DNA of 64,000 nucleotides from Thermocrispum agreste DSM 44070 (lineage in GTDB: Bacteria; Actinomycetota; Actinomycetes; Mycobacteriales; Pseudonocardiaceae). The translations under genes were made by a program, and so were the position numbers. The first letter of the stretch is position 1. Each line of letters begins with the position of its first letter. The notes beneath the pieces are model-generated. The model was not told where the DNA came from and ran no database searches. It was given only the letters and a program-made list of their open reading frames with translations. Positions 1 to 9,996 of this stretch are shown piece by piece. Location: assembly GCF_000427905.1 (NCBI RefSeq), contig NZ_ATYX01000011.1:1-64000 (forward strand), given 5' to 3'.

Positions 1-471
1 GGCCAGCCCGGCTACGACCAAGGCGGCTACGGCCAGCCCGGCTACGACCAAGGCGGGTACGACCAGGGCGGCTACTCCCAGCCCGGGTACGACCAGGGCG
101 GGTACGGCCAGCCCGGCTACGACCAAGGCGGGTACGACCAGGGCGGATACCAGCCGCCGGCCACCCAGACCAGCCGTCAGTTGACCGCCACCCTGCACCT
201 GGAGGACGGTTCCAACCGCACCTACAACCTCAAGCAGGGCGGCAACGTCATCGGGCGCGGCCAGGACGCCGACTTCCGCCTGCCCGACACCGGTGTGTCC
301 CGTCGTCACCTGGAAATCACCTGGGACGGCCAGAGCGCCACGCTCGCCGATATCGGGTCGACCAACGGCACGACCGTGAACGGCACCCCGGTGCAGACGT
401 GGCAGCTGGCGGACGGCGACGTCATCCGGGTCGGTCACTCGTCGTTGACCTTCCGCACGACGCCCAGCTGA
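1..471 (+). CDS. fhaA: FHA-domain protein FhaA, C-terminal part (5' end outside window)
   Basis: The frame is open from base 1 and ends at TGA 469-471. The first 55 or so codons encode a glycine/tyrosine/glutamine repeat built from units such as GYDQGG and GYGQPGYDQGG. An FHA domain follows, with the expected phosphothreonine-binding signature: IGRG, then SRRHLEI, then GSTNGTTVNG. Mycobacterial FhaA is a Pkn substrate that binds phosphorylated partners such as the MurJ pseudokinase and restrains peptidoglycan synthesis. The N-terminal domain seen in FhaA lies upstream of the window. Position at the head of the fhaB-pstP-rodA-pbpA-pknAB cluster supports the call. The 219 bp to fhaB contain only a small hairpin, CATGCC-TCGT-GGCATG at 569-584. 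Confidence 0.9.
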   Translation, partial: GQPGYDQGGYGQPGYDQGGYDQGGYSQPGYDQGGYGQPGYDQGGYDQGGYQPPATQTSRQLTATLHLEDGSNRTYNLKQGGNVIGRGQDADFRLPDTGVSRRHLEITWDGQSATLADIGSTNGTTVNGTPVQTWQLADGDVIRVGHSSLTFRTTPS

Positions 472-690
472 GCCTGCCCCTGGCGGGAGGCACCGGTCGG
501 CGGCGCTCCGCAGCGGCTGGTCCACCGTGTCGTGGTCGCCCCCTCGGTGACCGCGGCCCTTCCTCCGACATGCCTCGTGGCATGCCGGCACGGACCTGTT
601 TTCTGCTGGTGGTGCACACCCGCCGACCAGGCATGGGCATACTCGTGAATACACCCCTACCGGCTCGGAAGTGGAAGCGGACCAACTGCG

Positions 691-1155
691 ATGCCAGAGC
701 TCGTCGTGCAGCTGACCAGAGCGGGCTTCCTCGCCTTGCTCTGGTTGTTCGTCTTCGCGGCGTTGCGGGTGGTCCGGTCCGACCTCTACGCCGCGTCCGG
801 ACTGCGGGTCGAGTTGCCGGGACGGCGGGACAAGCAGGCCAAGCGGCCGATCGGCGGCCGCAAGACCGCCCGCCAGCTGGTCGTCACGCACGGCGCACTG
901 GCAGGCACCCGCATCGCGCTGGACGGCCGTCCCATCCTCATCGGCAGGGCGGACGACTCCACACTGGTGCTCGACGACGACTACGCATCCACCCGACACG
1001 CCCGGTTGTCGCTGCGCGGAACCGACTGGTACGTGGAAGATTTGGGTTCGACCAACGGCACCTACCTCGACCGGGCTAAGGTCACAGCACCACTCCGAGT
1101 GCCACTTGGGGTACCCATCCGGATCGGCAAGACGGTGATCGAGCTTCGCCCATGA
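691..1155 (+). CDS. fhaB: FHA-domain membrane protein FhaB (FipA)
   Basis: This 154-residue protein has one hydrophobic N-terminal segment at about residues 10-26, a short basic linker, and a C-terminal FHA domain carrying IGRADDS, the STRHARLS stretch and GSTNGTYLD. Homologues (FhaB/FipA) bind phosphothreonine on PknA/PknB substrates and link kinase signalling to the division site through FtsZ and FtsQ. The ATG at 691 follows a 219-bp non-coding gap, so this gene probably has its own promoter. Its stop overlaps the start of pstP by 4 bp (ATGA), indicating translational coupling. Confidence 0.93.
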   Translation: MPELVVQLTRAGFLALLWLFVFAALRVVRSDLYAASGLRVELPGRRDKQAKRPIGGRKTARQLVVTHGALAGTRIALDGRPILIGRADDSTLVLDDDYASTRHARLSLRGTDWYVEDLGSTNGTYLDRAKVTAPLRVPLGVPIRIGKTVIELRP

Positions 1156-2564
1156 CCCTTGTGCTTCGTTACGCGGCCCGCAGTGACCGGGGCCTGGTGC
1201 GGTCCAACAACCAGGACTCGGTGTACGCCGGACCACGCCTGCTCGCCGTCGCGGACGGCATGGGCGGGCACGCGGCAGGCGAGGTGGCCAGCAAGGTGGT
1301 CATCGCCGCCCTGGCGCCGTTGGACGACGACGAACCGGGCGACGACCTGCTCGGCCAGCTGCGGGAGTCCGTCGCAGGCGGCAACAGCGCCATCGCCGAG
1401 CTGGTGGCCGCCGACTCCGAGCTGGAGGGCATGGGCACCACGCTCACCGCGATCCTGTTCTCCGGCAACCGGCTGGGCCTGCTGCACATCGGCGACTCAC
1501 GGGCCTACCTGTGGCGGGACGGCAAGCTGACCCAGATGACGCACGACGACTCGTTCGTGCAGAAGCTGCAGGACGAAGGCCGCATCACCGAAGAGGAAGC
1601 CGAGTCCCACCCGCAGAAGTCGCTGCTGCTCAAGGCGCTCACCGGACACGAGGTGGAGCCGAGCCTGACGATCCGGGAGGCGCGCGCGGGCGATCGCTAC
1701 CTGCTCTGCTCGGACGGCCTGTCCGGGATGGTCTCGAAGGAGACGCTGGAAGAGGCGATCCAGATCCCGGACCCGCAGGAGTGCGCCGATCGCATGATCG
1801 AGCTCGCGCTCAAGGGCGGCGGCACGGACAACGTGACGGTCATCGTCGCCGACGTGGTCGACGTCGACTACGGCGACGACGCGCCCATCGTGGGCGGCGC
1901 CGCCGGTGACGGCACGGACGAGGCTCCCCGCCTCGACTCGCCTGCGGCGCGGGCACACGCGCTCACCTCGCCCCCGCCACCTCCGCCGCAGCCGCTGCAG
2001 CTGGAGGAACCCCCGGACCCACGCGCCAAGCGCCGCAAGCGCTGGAAGCTCCTGTTCGGCCTGGCCACCGCGATCGTCGTGCTGGCGGCGGCCGCGATCA
2101 CCACGCGGTACTTCGTCATCCAGCAGTACTACGTGGGGATCCACGACGGCGAGGTGTCGATTTTTCGCGGCATCCAGGGCGACATCCTCGGCGTCGAGCT
2201 GAGCAGCCTGGAGCAGCGCTCGTGCGGCCCGGCGGACGGCCCGGCCTGCGAGCCGCTGATGGCCGCCGACCTCGAGGAGAACGTGCAGGACCTGCTGCGC
2301 AGCGGAGTGAAACGGCAAAGCCTGGACGAGGCCCGCACCTACATCCACACGCTGCGCACCAAGTTCGTCAAGGACTGCGTACCCCCCGAGGACGGCACCG
2401 GCGATCCGAGCGGCAGTGGCATCAAGCCCCCCGACAGCGCCACCAATGCCCCCGGTGGCAGCGGCCAGAAGGGCAGCGACGGCGGCCGCAACCACGCCAA
2501 CGGCCAAACGCAAGCGCCTGCGGCACCCACGCAACGTTGTCCCGATGACGGCGGCGGTGGCTGA
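1152..2564 (+). CDS. pstP: PP2C-family serine/threonine phosphatase PstP
   Basis: The 470-residue protein begins with a PP2C catalytic domain (about residues 1-240). Metal-binding signatures are visible: SNNQDSVYAG, VADGMGGHAAGE, GDSRAY, CSDGLSG and GGGTDNVTVIVADV. A proline-rich juxtamembrane linker, one transmembrane helix (about residue 300) and an extracytoplasmic domain follow, ending in a Gly/Ser/Pro-rich tail. PstP removes phosphate from PknA/PknB and their substrates, so the kinases and their antagonist share an operon. It overlaps fhaB by 4 bp and shares TGATG with the next gene. Confidence 0.95.
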   Translation: MTLVLRYAARSDRGLVRSNNQDSVYAGPRLLAVADGMGGHAAGEVASKVVIAALAPLDDDEPGDDLLGQLRESVAGGNSAIAELVAADSELEGMGTTLTAILFSGNRLGLLHIGDSRAYLWRDGKLTQMTHDDSFVQKLQDEGRITEEEAESHPQKSLLLKALTGHEVEPSLTIREARAGDRYLLCSDGLSGMVSKETLEEAIQIPDPQECADRMIELALKGGGTDNVTVIVADVVDVDYGDDAPIVGGAAGDGTDEAPRLDSPAARAHALTSPPPPPPQPLQLEEPPDPRAKRRKRWKLLFGLATAIVVLAAAAITTRYFVIQQYYVGIHDGEVSIFRGIQGDILGVELSSLEQRSCGPADGPACEPLMAADLEENVQDLLRSGVKRQSLDEARTYIHTLRTKFVKDCVPPEDGTGDPSGSGIKPPDSATNAPGGSGQKGSDGGRNHANGQTQAPAAPTQRCPDDGGGG

Positions 2565-4054
2565 TGAGCCGGCCGGTCGGGTTGGCGGGTGGAAGGAGCG
2601 ACGGGTCAGCCACCAGCCCAGGTATCGGCCCGCTCGGTAAGCCCGCAACACGCCGCGGCACCGAGGCCTGGCTGCTCGGGTTCGCCGCGGTCATCATGAC
2701 GTCCGCCCTGGTGCTGGTGGAAGCCAACCAGGAGCAGGAGCTCACCTGGGCCATCGTCTGGTACGGCCTGGCCTACTTCGGCGTCTTCCTCATCGCGCAC
2801 GTCGCGGTGCGACGCTGGGCGCCGTACGCCGATCCGCTGATCCTGCCGTCCGTGGCGGTGCTCAACGGGCTCGGCCTGGTGATGATCTACCGCATCGACC
2901 TGGCGCTGGCGGCGAAAGCCGAACAGATCGGCACCACACACACCGGCGACGCCCCGAAGCAGGTGATCTGGACGGCGATCGCGCTCGCCCTGTTCCTCGC
3001 CGTGCTCATCCTGATCAAGGACCACCGCACCCTGACCAGGTACGGCTACACGTGCGGCCTGGTCGGCCTCGTCGCGCTGGCGCTTCCCGCGCTGCTGCCG
3101 CGGTCGCTGTCCGAGATCAACGGCGCCAAGGTGTGGATCAAGCTCGGCTTCTTCAGCATCCAGCCCGGCGAGTTCGCCAAGATCCTGCTGATGATCTTCT
3201 TCGCGGCGTTCCTGGTCTCCAAGCGGGACCTGTTCATGTCCGCCGGGAAGCGGGTGCTCGGCATGGAGCTGCCCAGGGCGCGGGACATGGGGCCGATCGT
3301 CATCGCCGCCGGGGTGTGCCTGGGCATCTTCGTGCTGCAGAAGGACCTCGGGCCCGCGCTGCTGTTCTTCGGCGTGGTGCTGGTGCTGCTGTACGTGGCC
3401 ACCGAGCGGTTCATCTGGGTACTGCTCGGCCTGACCCTGTTCAGCGTCGGGTGCGTGATCGCGTATTCGCTCTTCACCCACGTGCAGCAGCGGGTGGCGA
3501 ACTGGATCGACCCGCTGGCCACCTACGACCAGCCGGGCGGCGGCTACCAGATCGCCCAGGGCCTGTTCGGGCTGGGCACCGGTGGGGTGTTCGGCACCGG
3601 GCTGGGTTCCGGCAGGCCGGAGACGGTGCCCGCGGCCAACACCGACTTCATCACCGCCGCGATCGGCGAGGAGCTCGGCTTCGTCGGGCTGGCCGCGGTG
3701 CTGATGATCTACCTGCTGCTGGCCATGCGCGGGCTGCGCGGCGCGCTCGCGGTGCGCGACACGTTCGGCAAGCTGCTCGGCGGCGGGCTGGCGTTCGCCA
3801 TCGCGCTGCAGGTGTTCATCATCGTCGGCGGCGTCACCAAGCTCATCCCGATGACCGGTATCACCACGCCGTTCTTGTCCTACGGCGGGTCGTCCCTGCT
3901 GGCGAACTACATACTGGTGGCGTTGCTGCTCCGCATCTCCGACGCGGCGCGCAGGCCACGCAAGCCGCAGAAGCCGCGCCCGCAGCAGCCGGCGATCGCC
4001 GAGCAGCACACCGTCATGGTGCAGGCACCGGACGGGCCGGGTGGTAAGTCATGA
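2564..4054 (+). CDS. rodA: SEDS-family peptidoglycan glycosyltransferase (RodA/FtsW)
   Basis: The 496-residue polytopic protein has about 10-12 hydrophobic segments. The SEDS signature lies near the C-terminus: GGV(T)KLIPMTGITTPFLSYG, followed by GSSLLANY. Family members polymerise lipid II into glycan strands and work with a class B PBP, which here is the next gene, pbpA. The genomic slot matches mycobacterial rodA (Rv0017c) rather than ftsW of the dcw cluster. The start ATG shares one base with the pstP stop codon, and the stop overlaps pbpA by 4 bp. The C-terminal cytoplasmic tail is rich in Arg/Lys/Pro/Gln. Confidence 0.93.
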   Translation: MSRPVGLAGGRSDGSATSPGIGPLGKPATRRGTEAWLLGFAAVIMTSALVLVEANQEQELTWAIVWYGLAYFGVFLIAHVAVRRWAPYADPLILPSVAVLNGLGLVMIYRIDLALAAKAEQIGTTHTGDAPKQVIWTAIALALFLAVLILIKDHRTLTRYGYTCGLVGLVALALPALLPRSLSEINGAKVWIKLGFFSIQPGEFAKILLMIFFAAFLVSKRDLFMSAGKRVLGMELPRARDMGPIVIAAGVCLGIFVLQKDLGPALLFFGVVLVLLYVATERFIWVLLGLTLFSVGCVIAYSLFTHVQQRVANWIDPLATYDQPGGGYQIAQGLFGLGTGGVFGTGLGSGRPETVPAANTDFITAAIGEELGFVGLAAVLMIYLLLAMRGLRGALAVRDTFGKLLGGGLAFAIALQVFIIVGGVTKLIPMTGITTPFLSYGGSSLLANYILVALLLRISDAARRPRKPQKPRPQQPAIAEQHTVMVQAPDGPGGKS

Positions 4055-5550
4055 ACACGCCGCTGCGTCGCGTCGGGTTGGCCATGCTGGCGATGGTCGC
4101 GCTGCTGCTGGCCAACGCGACCTACATCCAGGTGGTCGATGCCGACGACTACCGCGACGACCCGCGCAACCAGCGCGTGCTGCTGGAGGAGTACTCGCGG
4201 CAGCGTGGGCAGATCATCGCGCGGGACGGCAAGATCCTGGCGCACAGCAGGGCCACCGGCGGCCGGTACGAGTACCAGCGCCGCTACCCGAACGGCCCGA
4301 TGTTCGCGCCGGTGACCGGGTACTACTCGCTGCGCTACGGTTCCGGCGGCATGGAGCACGCGGAGAACGAGATCCTGGCGGGCAACGACGCCCGGCTGCT
4401 GGTGCGGCGGCTGTCGGACATGTTCACCGGCCGTGACCCACGGGGCGGCCACGTCCGACTGACCATCGACCCGCGGGCGCAGGAGGCCGCCTACCGGGCC
4501 ATGGTGGAGCGCGGCCACCGCGGCGCGGTGGTGGCGCTGCGGCCGGACACCGGCGAGATCCTGGCCATGGTCTCGGTGCCGAGCTACGACCCGAACCAGC
4601 TCGCCTCGCACGACGGCCGCAAGCAGGAACGCGCGTGGATCAGGTGGAACTGCGATCCGGACAGCGACTCCGGCTGCCGGGAGCACGGCAACCCGATGCG
4701 CAACCGGGCGATCCAGGAGTTCTACCCGCCCGGGTCGACGTTCAAGCTGGTGGTCGCCGCCGCGGCCCTGGAGAACGGCGCGACCAAGGACACCAAGGTG
4801 GAGTCGGCGGCCAGCGTGGTGCTGCCCGGCACCAGGACGTCGCTGTCGAACTTCGCGGGCACGCCGTGCCCGGGCTCGACGCTGGAAGCGGCGCTTGCCC
4901 ACTCGTGCAACACCGCCTTCTCCAAACTGGCCGCCGAACTGGGCGCGGACAAGCTGCGGGAGACCGCGGAGAACTTCGGCATCGGCATCGACGACCTGGA
5001 GATCCCGATGAGCGTGGTGCCGTCGCACCTCGGGGAGCTGGCCTCGGATGCCGAGCTGTACCAGGCGGCCATCGGGCAGCGTGACGTTCGCCTGACGCCC
5101 TTGCAGGACGCGTTGCTGTCGGCGACCATCGCCAACCGTGGCATGGCGATGCGGCCGCAGTTGGTGCGGGAACTGCTGGCGCCGGCCCTGTCCAGCCTGG
5201 ACGAGTTCGAACCGGAGGAGCTGACCGGCGAGCCCGCGCTGAGCGCGGAGAATGCCGAGGTACTGCGCGACATGATGATCAAGTCCGAGCAGAACACGCG
5301 GGGCGCTGGCGCCTACTCCCACCTGAAGATCGCGTCCAAGACCGGGACCGCCGAGCACGGCGCGCGGCCGAAGGAGACGCCGCCGCACGCCTGGTACACC
5401 GCGTTCGCCCCGTACGACGACCCGAAAGTGGCCGTCGCGGTGATCGTGGAAAGCGGCGGCAAGCACGGTGACCTGGCCGCCACCGGTGGCGCGCTGGCCT
5501 CGGAGATCGGCCGCATCACCATGGCCGCGGTATTGGAGGGTGACCAGTGA
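4051..5550 (+). CDS. pbpA: Penicillin-binding protein PbpA (class B transpeptidase)
   Basis: The 499-residue protein has an N-terminal signal anchor (about residues 8-25), a short non-catalytic domain and a transpeptidase domain. The three active-site motifs are present: STFK with nucleophile Ser229 (PPGSTFKLV), SCN within AHSCNTAFS, and KTGT within ASKTGTAEH. It cross-links peptidoglycan outside the membrane and partners with the SEDS protein encoded just upstream. Start and stop overlap the neighbouring genes by 4 bp each, so its dosage is tied to rodA and pknA. Length is normal for mycobacterial PbpA (491 aa). Confidence 0.94.
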   Translation: MNTPLRRVGLAMLAMVALLLANATYIQVVDADDYRDDPRNQRVLLEEYSRQRGQIIARDGKILAHSRATGGRYEYQRRYPNGPMFAPVTGYYSLRYGSGGMEHAENEILAGNDARLLVRRLSDMFTGRDPRGGHVRLTIDPRAQEAAYRAMVERGHRGAVVALRPDTGEILAMVSVPSYDPNQLASHDGRKQERAWIRWNCDPDSDSGCREHGNPMRNRAIQEFYPPGSTFKLVVAAAALENGATKDTKVESAASVVLPGTRTSLSNFAGTPCPGSTLEAALAHSCNTAFSKLAAELGADKLRETAENFGIGIDDLEIPMSVVPSHLGELASDAELYQAAIGQRDVRLTPLQDALLSATIANRGMAMRPQLVRELLAPALSSLDEFEPEELTGEPALSAENAEVLRDMMIKSEQNTRGAGAYSHLKIASKTGTAEHGARPKETPPHAWYTAFAPYDDPKVAVAVIVESGGKHGDLAATGGALASEIGRITMAAVLEGDQ

Positions 5551-6971
5551 CGCTCTCCGCCGGCCAGCTGCTCGCCGACCGCTACCGCCTGGACACCCGC
5601 ATCGCGGTGGGCGGCATGGGCGAGGTGTGGCAGGCCTCGGACACCCGGCTGGATCGCACCGTGGCGGTCAAGATCCTCAAGGCCGAGCTGTCCGGGGACG
5701 CGGAGTTCCTGCACCGGTTCCGTACCGAGGCCCGCACCACGGCGTCGCTGAACCATCCGGGGATCGCCGCGGTGCACGACTACGGCGAGGCGTCATCCGG
5801 CGTGCCCGGCACCGAGCCGGGCAACGACCTGGCGTACCTGGTGATGGAGATGGTCAGCGGCGAGCCGCTGGCAGGCATCCTGGCCAGGGAGGGCCGGATC
5901 GCGCCGGAGCGGCTGCTGCCCATCCTGGAGCAGGCGGCGCGCGCGTTGAACGCCGCGCACGAACGCGGCTTGGTGCACCGGGACGTCAAGCCGGGCAACA
6001 TCCTGGTGGTCCGCGAGGCGGACGGTTCCGAGACGGTCAAGATCACCGACTTCGGCATCGCGAAGGCGGCCGACGCGGCGCCGGTGACCCGTAACGGCAT
6101 GGTGATGGGCACGGCGCACTACATCGCGCCCGAGCAGGCCATGGGCCACGAGGCGACGCCGGCCAGCGACGTCTACTCGCTGGCCGTGTGCGGGTACGAG
6201 TGCCTGGCCGGGCGCCGTCCGTTCGTGTCGGACAGCGCGGTGACCGTGGCCATGATGCACATCCGGGACACCCCTCCGGCGTTGCCGCCCGACGTGCCGC
6301 CCTCGGTCCGCGCGCTGATCGAATCGACGTTGGTGAAGGACCCCGCACAGCGGTATGCCAACGGAGGCGAGTTCGCGAACGCGGTGGCGATGGTGCGGGC
6401 CGGGCACATGCCCCCTGCTCCGGTCGGCGTCACCCGCACCCCGCCGAGCGGCCTGCCGGTCGCGGGTGGCCCGCTGGGACCACCGTCCCATCCTGCAATG
6501 ATGCCGGTGTCCGCCCCCGGACCGCCCACACCGACCCCCGGCGCCCCGGCGTATCAGCCGCAAGGTGTCAAACGCGCGGTGTGGCCTTGGGTGGTCTTGG
6601 CCGTCGTCGGCGTCACACTGGTCGTCGTGGCGGCGGTGCTGCTCCCGCAGCTGCTGTCGGAGGACTCCGACGGCGATCCCCGCCCTGGCGACGGCGCCAC
6701 GCCGTCCAGCCAGCAGGTGCCGCACGACCAGGGACCGGGGATGGCGCCCGAGCCGAACCCGCAGCAGCCCCCGGCCCGGCAGGCCCCGGCCACGTCGCCC
6801 GCGCCGGACGCCGGCAAGCCCGATCAGGACGAGAATGAGCAGCCCCAGGAGCAACCGAGCCAGCCCCCTGCCGAGCAGGAGAACCCGGCGGCGCCGTACG
6901 ACGCGCCGGATGCCGGCTTCGGAGCCAACCTGGGCGGTGACCACGTGCGTCAACCCGTTGAGGGGTGGTAG
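5547..6971 (+). CDS. pknA: Serine/threonine protein kinase PknA
   Basis: The start is GTG, overlapping the pbpA stop (GTGA). The 474-residue protein has an intact kinase domain: glycine loop GGMGEVW, VAVK Lys42, HRDVK with Asp146, DFG 168-170, and an APEQ segment. A proline-rich linker, one transmembrane helix (about residues 340-365) and an extracytoplasmic low-complexity tail rich in Pro, Gln, Asp and Glu follow; there are no PASTA repeats, as in mycobacterial PknA. It phosphorylates cell-division and wall-synthesis proteins, including the FHA proteins of this operon. A 27-bp gap separates it from pknB. Confidence 0.94.
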   Translation: MTLSAGQLLADRYRLDTRIAVGGMGEVWQASDTRLDRTVAVKILKAELSGDAEFLHRFRTEARTTASLNHPGIAAVHDYGEASSGVPGTEPGNDLAYLVMEMVSGEPLAGILAREGRIAPERLLPILEQAARALNAAHERGLVHRDVKPGNILVVREADGSETVKITDFGIAKAADAAPVTRNGMVMGTAHYIAPEQAMGHEATPASDVYSLAVCGYECLAGRRPFVSDSAVTVAMMHIRDTPPALPPDVPPSVRALIESTLVKDPAQRYANGGEFANAVAMVRAGHMPPAPVGVTRTPPSGLPVAGGPLGPPSHPAMMPVSAPGPPTPTPGAPAYQPQGVKRAVWPWVVLAVVGVTLVVVAAVLLPQLLSEDSDGDPRPGDGATPSSQQVPHDQGPGMAPEPNPQQPPARQAPATSPAPDAGKPDQDENEQPQEQPSQPPAEQENPAAPYDAPDAGFGANLGGDHVRQPVEGW

Positions 6972-6998
6972 GCGCCTGATGAAGAGGACGACACTGCA

Positions 6999-8993
6999 AT
7001 GAGTGCCCCTAACCTGCTCTCCAACCGCTACGAGCTGGGCGAGACGCTCGGCTACGGCGGCATGTCCGAGGTGCACCGCGGGCACGACGTGCGGCTGGGC
7101 CGCGAGGTGGCGATCAAGATCCTGCGCGCCGACTTGGCCCGTGACGCCGTCTTCCAGGAGCGTTTCCGGCGCGAGGCGCAGAACTCGGCAGCGCTGAACC
7201 ACCCGGCGATCGTCGCGGTGTACGACACCGGCGAGACGCAGACCGAGTACGGGCCGCTGCCCTACATCGTGATGGAGTACGTCGAGGGCCGGACCCTGCG
7301 CGACATCATCAAGACCGAGGGCCCGATGGACCAGCGGCGGGCCATGGAGATCATGGCCGACGTCTGCGCGGCGCTGGACTTCTCGCACCGGCACGGCATC
7401 ATCCACCGCGACGTCAAGCCGGCCAACGTGATGATCTCCCGGACCGGGGCGGTCAAGGTGATGGACTTCGGCATCGCCAGGGCCATTCACGACGGCCAGG
7501 CGGCGATGACCCAGACCGCGGCGGTGATCGGAACCGCCCAGTACCTGTCGCCGGAGCAAGCGCGCGGCGAGTCCGTGGACGCTCGGTCGGACGTCTACGC
7601 GGCGGGCTGCGTGCTGTTCGAGCTGGTCACCGGCCAGCCACCGTTCACGGGTGACTCCCCGGTCTCGGTGGCCTATCAGCACGTGCGGGAGGATCCGGTC
7701 CCGCCGTCGACGCTGAACCCGGCGGTCAGCCCCGAGCTGGACGCGGTGGTGCTCAAGGCACTGACCAAGGGCCCGGCCAACCGTTACCAGTCGGCCGCCG
7801 AAATGCGCTCGGACCTGATCCGGGTGCTGTCCAACCAGCGCCCGGCCGCGCCGATGGTGATGTCGGACGAAGAGCGCACCCAGGTGCTCAGCGCCGCCCG
7901 GCCGACGGACGAGTACGACGAGGAAGACGAGGAAGACCGCAAGCGCGGTCGCCGCAAGCTGGTGGTGGCGCTGGCCGCGCTCGGCGTCATCGGCGTGTTC
8001 CTCGCGCTGTGGCTGGGTGGCTTGTTCGATTCCGGCGAGGAACGCATCGCGGTGCCGAACATCATCGGTCAGCAGAAGCCGTCGGCCGAGATGACGCTGC
8101 GCGAGGCCGGGTTCACCAACATCAAGTGGCAGCCGGTGAAGTGCATCGCCACCGAGTGGGGCGCCAAGCCGGCCTGCGACAAGGAGCAGGACAAGCTCAA
8201 GGTCCTGTCCACCGATCCCCGGCACGGGGTGCAGATCGCCAAGAACGACCCGATCTCGGTGCGCTACGGCGTGCTTCCGGACGAAGTCACCATGCCGACG
8301 GTGACCGATCGCACCAAGGACGAGGCGATCAAGCGGCTGCAGGAGAAGAATCTGCTGGTCAACCCGGAGATGGAGGAAGTGCCCAACGACGATCCGGACA
8401 AGGCGGGCCGGATCGCCGAGCAGGACCCGCCCGCGGGCACGAAGGTCCTCGAGGGCTCCGAGGTGACGCTGAAGATCTACGCCCAGCCGGAGATGGTCAC
8501 CGTCACCGACTACACCGGCAAGATGTTCGAGGAGGCCAAGGCCGGGTTGGAGGCCCTCGGCCTGAAGGTCGAGCGCCGGGACGTCGACTCGGACGAGCCG
8601 GAAGGCACCGTGGTCGGCCAGTCGCCGAGCAGCGGCGAGGTGGTCAAGGGCTCGGTGATCACGCTCGAGGTGTCCAACGGCGCGAACGCCGAGATCGAGA
8701 TGCCGTACCTGGTCGACCTGACGGTGAACGAGGCCAAGGCGAAACTCGCCGAAGCCGGGCACAAGGGCAGTGTCGAGGTGGTCGAGGAAGCCACCGACGA
8801 CCCGAACAAGGACGGCCGAGTCGCCTCCACCGAGCCCGGCGAACGTTCGAAACTCAAGGCGTCGGACAAGGTCGTGCTGCACGTCTACCGGTATCAGGAT
8901 CCGGGCAACGGCGGCGGAGACGACGACGGTGGCGGTGGTGACGGCTCCGACTGTGGCGGACCGTTGCAGCCAGCCTGCCCGCCAGGGCAGTAG
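6999..8993 (+). CDS. pknB: Serine/threonine protein kinase PknB with four PASTA domains
   Basis: The 664-residue protein has a kinase domain at residues 11-275, with Lys40, HRD Asp138 and DFG 156-158. The activation-loop threonines Thr171 and Thr173 (MTQTAAVIGTAQY) coincide with those autophosphorylated in M. tuberculosis PknB. An acidic/basic juxtamembrane stretch precedes one transmembrane helix at 321-343. Four PASTA repeats (about 350-630) follow, which in this family sense muropeptides or lipid II. A Gly/Asp-rich tail ends in two cysteines, in CGGPLQPACP. It is the last gene of the operon, and a strong inverted repeat follows 29 bp after the stop. Confidence 0.96.
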   Translation: MSAPNLLSNRYELGETLGYGGMSEVHRGHDVRLGREVAIKILRADLARDAVFQERFRREAQNSAALNHPAIVAVYDTGETQTEYGPLPYIVMEYVEGRTLRDIIKTEGPMDQRRAMEIMADVCAALDFSHRHGIIHRDVKPANVMISRTGAVKVMDFGIARAIHDGQAAMTQTAAVIGTAQYLSPEQARGESVDARSDVYAAGCVLFELVTGQPPFTGDSPVSVAYQHVREDPVPPSTLNPAVSPELDAVVLKALTKGPANRYQSAAEMRSDLIRVLSNQRPAAPMVMSDEERTQVLSAARPTDEYDEEDEEDRKRGRRKLVVALAALGVIGVFLALWLGGLFDSGEERIAVPNIIGQQKPSAEMTLREAGFTNIKWQPVKCIATEWGAKPACDKEQDKLKVLSTDPRHGVQIAKNDPISVRYGVLPDEVTMPTVTDRTKDEAIKRLQEKNLLVNPEMEEVPNDDPDKAGRIAEQDPPAGTKVLEGSEVTLKIYAQPEMVTVTDYTGKMFEEAKAGLEALGLKVERRDVDSDEPEGTVVGQSPSSGEVVKGSVITLEVSNGANAEIEMPYLVDLTVNEAKAKLAEAGHKGSVEVVEEATDDPNKDGRVASTEPGERSKLKASDKVVLHVYRYQDPGNGGGDDDGGGGDGSDCGGPLQPACPPGQ

Positions 8994-9021
8994 CCAGGGC
9001 GCCGAGCAGCGAGCGGCGTCG

Positions 9022-9067
9022 ACGAGCGGCAGCGATCGCGCCGTAGGCCGTGGTCGCTGCCGCTCGT
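9022..9067. terminator. Hairpin terminator between pknB and trpG
   Basis: A perfect 14-bp inverted repeat (ACGAGCGGCAGCGA at 9022-9035 and TCGCTGCCGCTCGT at 9054-9067) encloses an 18-nt loop. It lies just after pknB and before the 3' end of the converging trpG gene. There is no long U-tract, so factor-independent function is likely but not proven. The rest of 8994-9238 shows no gene. Confidence 0.6.
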
Positions 9068-9238
9068 TCGTTGCCACGGGCTCGGCGGCACCGAGGCAAG
9101 CACGACTTCGGCATGAGAAGTCGATTTGTCGACAAACATCGCTCGGACACGGCCGCCCTGTCCGGGTGGGACTGATCCTGACGGGCTGGGCCGACGACGG
9201 GCGGCGGGATCGGCCGCCTGGTGATTCGCGGCCCGAAC

Positions 9239-9880
9239 TCAGTGCAACGCGGCTTCCTGCAGGGCCCGGGTGGCGTTGACCAGCTCGTTCACCTTCTCGT
9301 CCGGCACCGGGTGACCGGCGATGGCCAGCCAGTTCGCCAGCATGCGGTGCCCGTACTCGGTCAGCACCGACTCCGGGTGGAACTGCACGCCCTCCACCGG
9401 CAGCTCACGGTGCCGCATCGCCATGATCACCCCGGACTCGGTGCGCGCGGTCACCTCGAATTCCTCCGGCACCGTGTCCGGCAGCACCGCCAGCGAGTGG
9501 TACCTGGTCGCGGTGAACGGGCTGGGTAGGCCGGCGAACACGCCCTTGCCTTCGTGGTGCACCTCGGACGTCTTGCCGTGCAGCAGTTCCGGGGCGCGGT
9601 CGACGGTGCCGCCCCAGGCAACGGCCATCGCCTGGTGGCCGAGGCACACGCCGAGCACCGGTTGCGCCGCCTGAGCGCAGCGACGGATGACCTCGATGCT
9701 GCTGCCCGCGCGCTCCGGCGTGCCAGGCCCCGGGGAGATCAGGACGCCGTCGTATCGATCGAGCGCGGCCAGATCGACCGCGTCGTTGCGCTGCACCGTG
9801 CAGTCGGCACCGAGTTGCGCCAGGTACTGCACCAGGTTGTAGACGAAGCTGTCGTAGTTGTCGACGACCAGGACGCGCAT
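9239..9880 (-). CDS. trpG: Class I glutamine amidotransferase, anthranilate/ADC synthase component II
   Basis: The 213-residue protein is a complete glutamine amidotransferase of the TrpG/PabA type. Signatures are DNYDSFVYNL at the N-terminus, the oxyanion region SPGPGTPE, nucleophile Cys in LGVCLGHQ, and the His-Glu pair in FHPESVLT. It releases ammonia from glutamine for anthranilate or aminodeoxychorismate synthase. No component I gene is adjacent. The same gene sits beside pknB in M. tuberculosis (trpG, Rv0013), so sequence alone does not separate tryptophan from folate use. A -10 box lies 6 nt before the ATG. Confidence 0.92.
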   Translation of the reverse strand: MRVLVVDNYDSFVYNLVQYLAQLGADCTVQRNDAVDLAALDRYDGVLISPGPGTPERAGSSIEVIRRCAQAAQPVLGVCLGHQAMAVAWGGTVDRAPELLHGKTSEVHHEGKGVFAGLPSPFTATRYHSLAVLPDTVPEEFEVTARTESGVIMAMRHRELPVEGVQFHPESVLTEYGHRMLANWLAIAGHPVPDEKVNELVNATRALQEAALH

Positions 9881-9886
9881 GCATCA

Positions 9887-9892
9887 AGGCTA
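9887..9892 (-). promoter_or_regulatory. Putative leaderless -10 box of trpG
   Basis: TAGCCT on the minus strand is separated by 6 nt (TGATGC) from the trpG ATG. This matches the TANNNT-N6/7-RTG layout of actinobacterial leaderless promoters; no Shine-Dalgarno is visible. Confidence 0.5.
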
Positions 9893-9983
9893 TCCGGCGC
9901 CGCCCAGCGATCCTTGTGCGCGACCGGGAATCCGGCAGGCGGCACCCGGCTCGCGCCGCATACCGACGGTAGGCGAATGCGTC

Positions 9984-9989
9984 TACAGT
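9984..9989 (+). promoter_or_regulatory. Putative leaderless -10 box of the saccharopine-dehydrogenase-like gene
   Basis: TACAGT lies 7 nt before the ATG at 9997. The spacing places the transcription start at or next to the start codon, and no ribosome binding site is present. Confidence 0.45.
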
Positions 9990-9996
9990 GGGGCGC

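Noticed and set aside
5793-9077. Very long open frame on the minus strand across pknA and pknB (about 1094 codons)
   Set aside because: It is antisense to two intact kinase genes; the translation is His/Arg/Leu-rich with no domain, typical of high-GC shadow frames.
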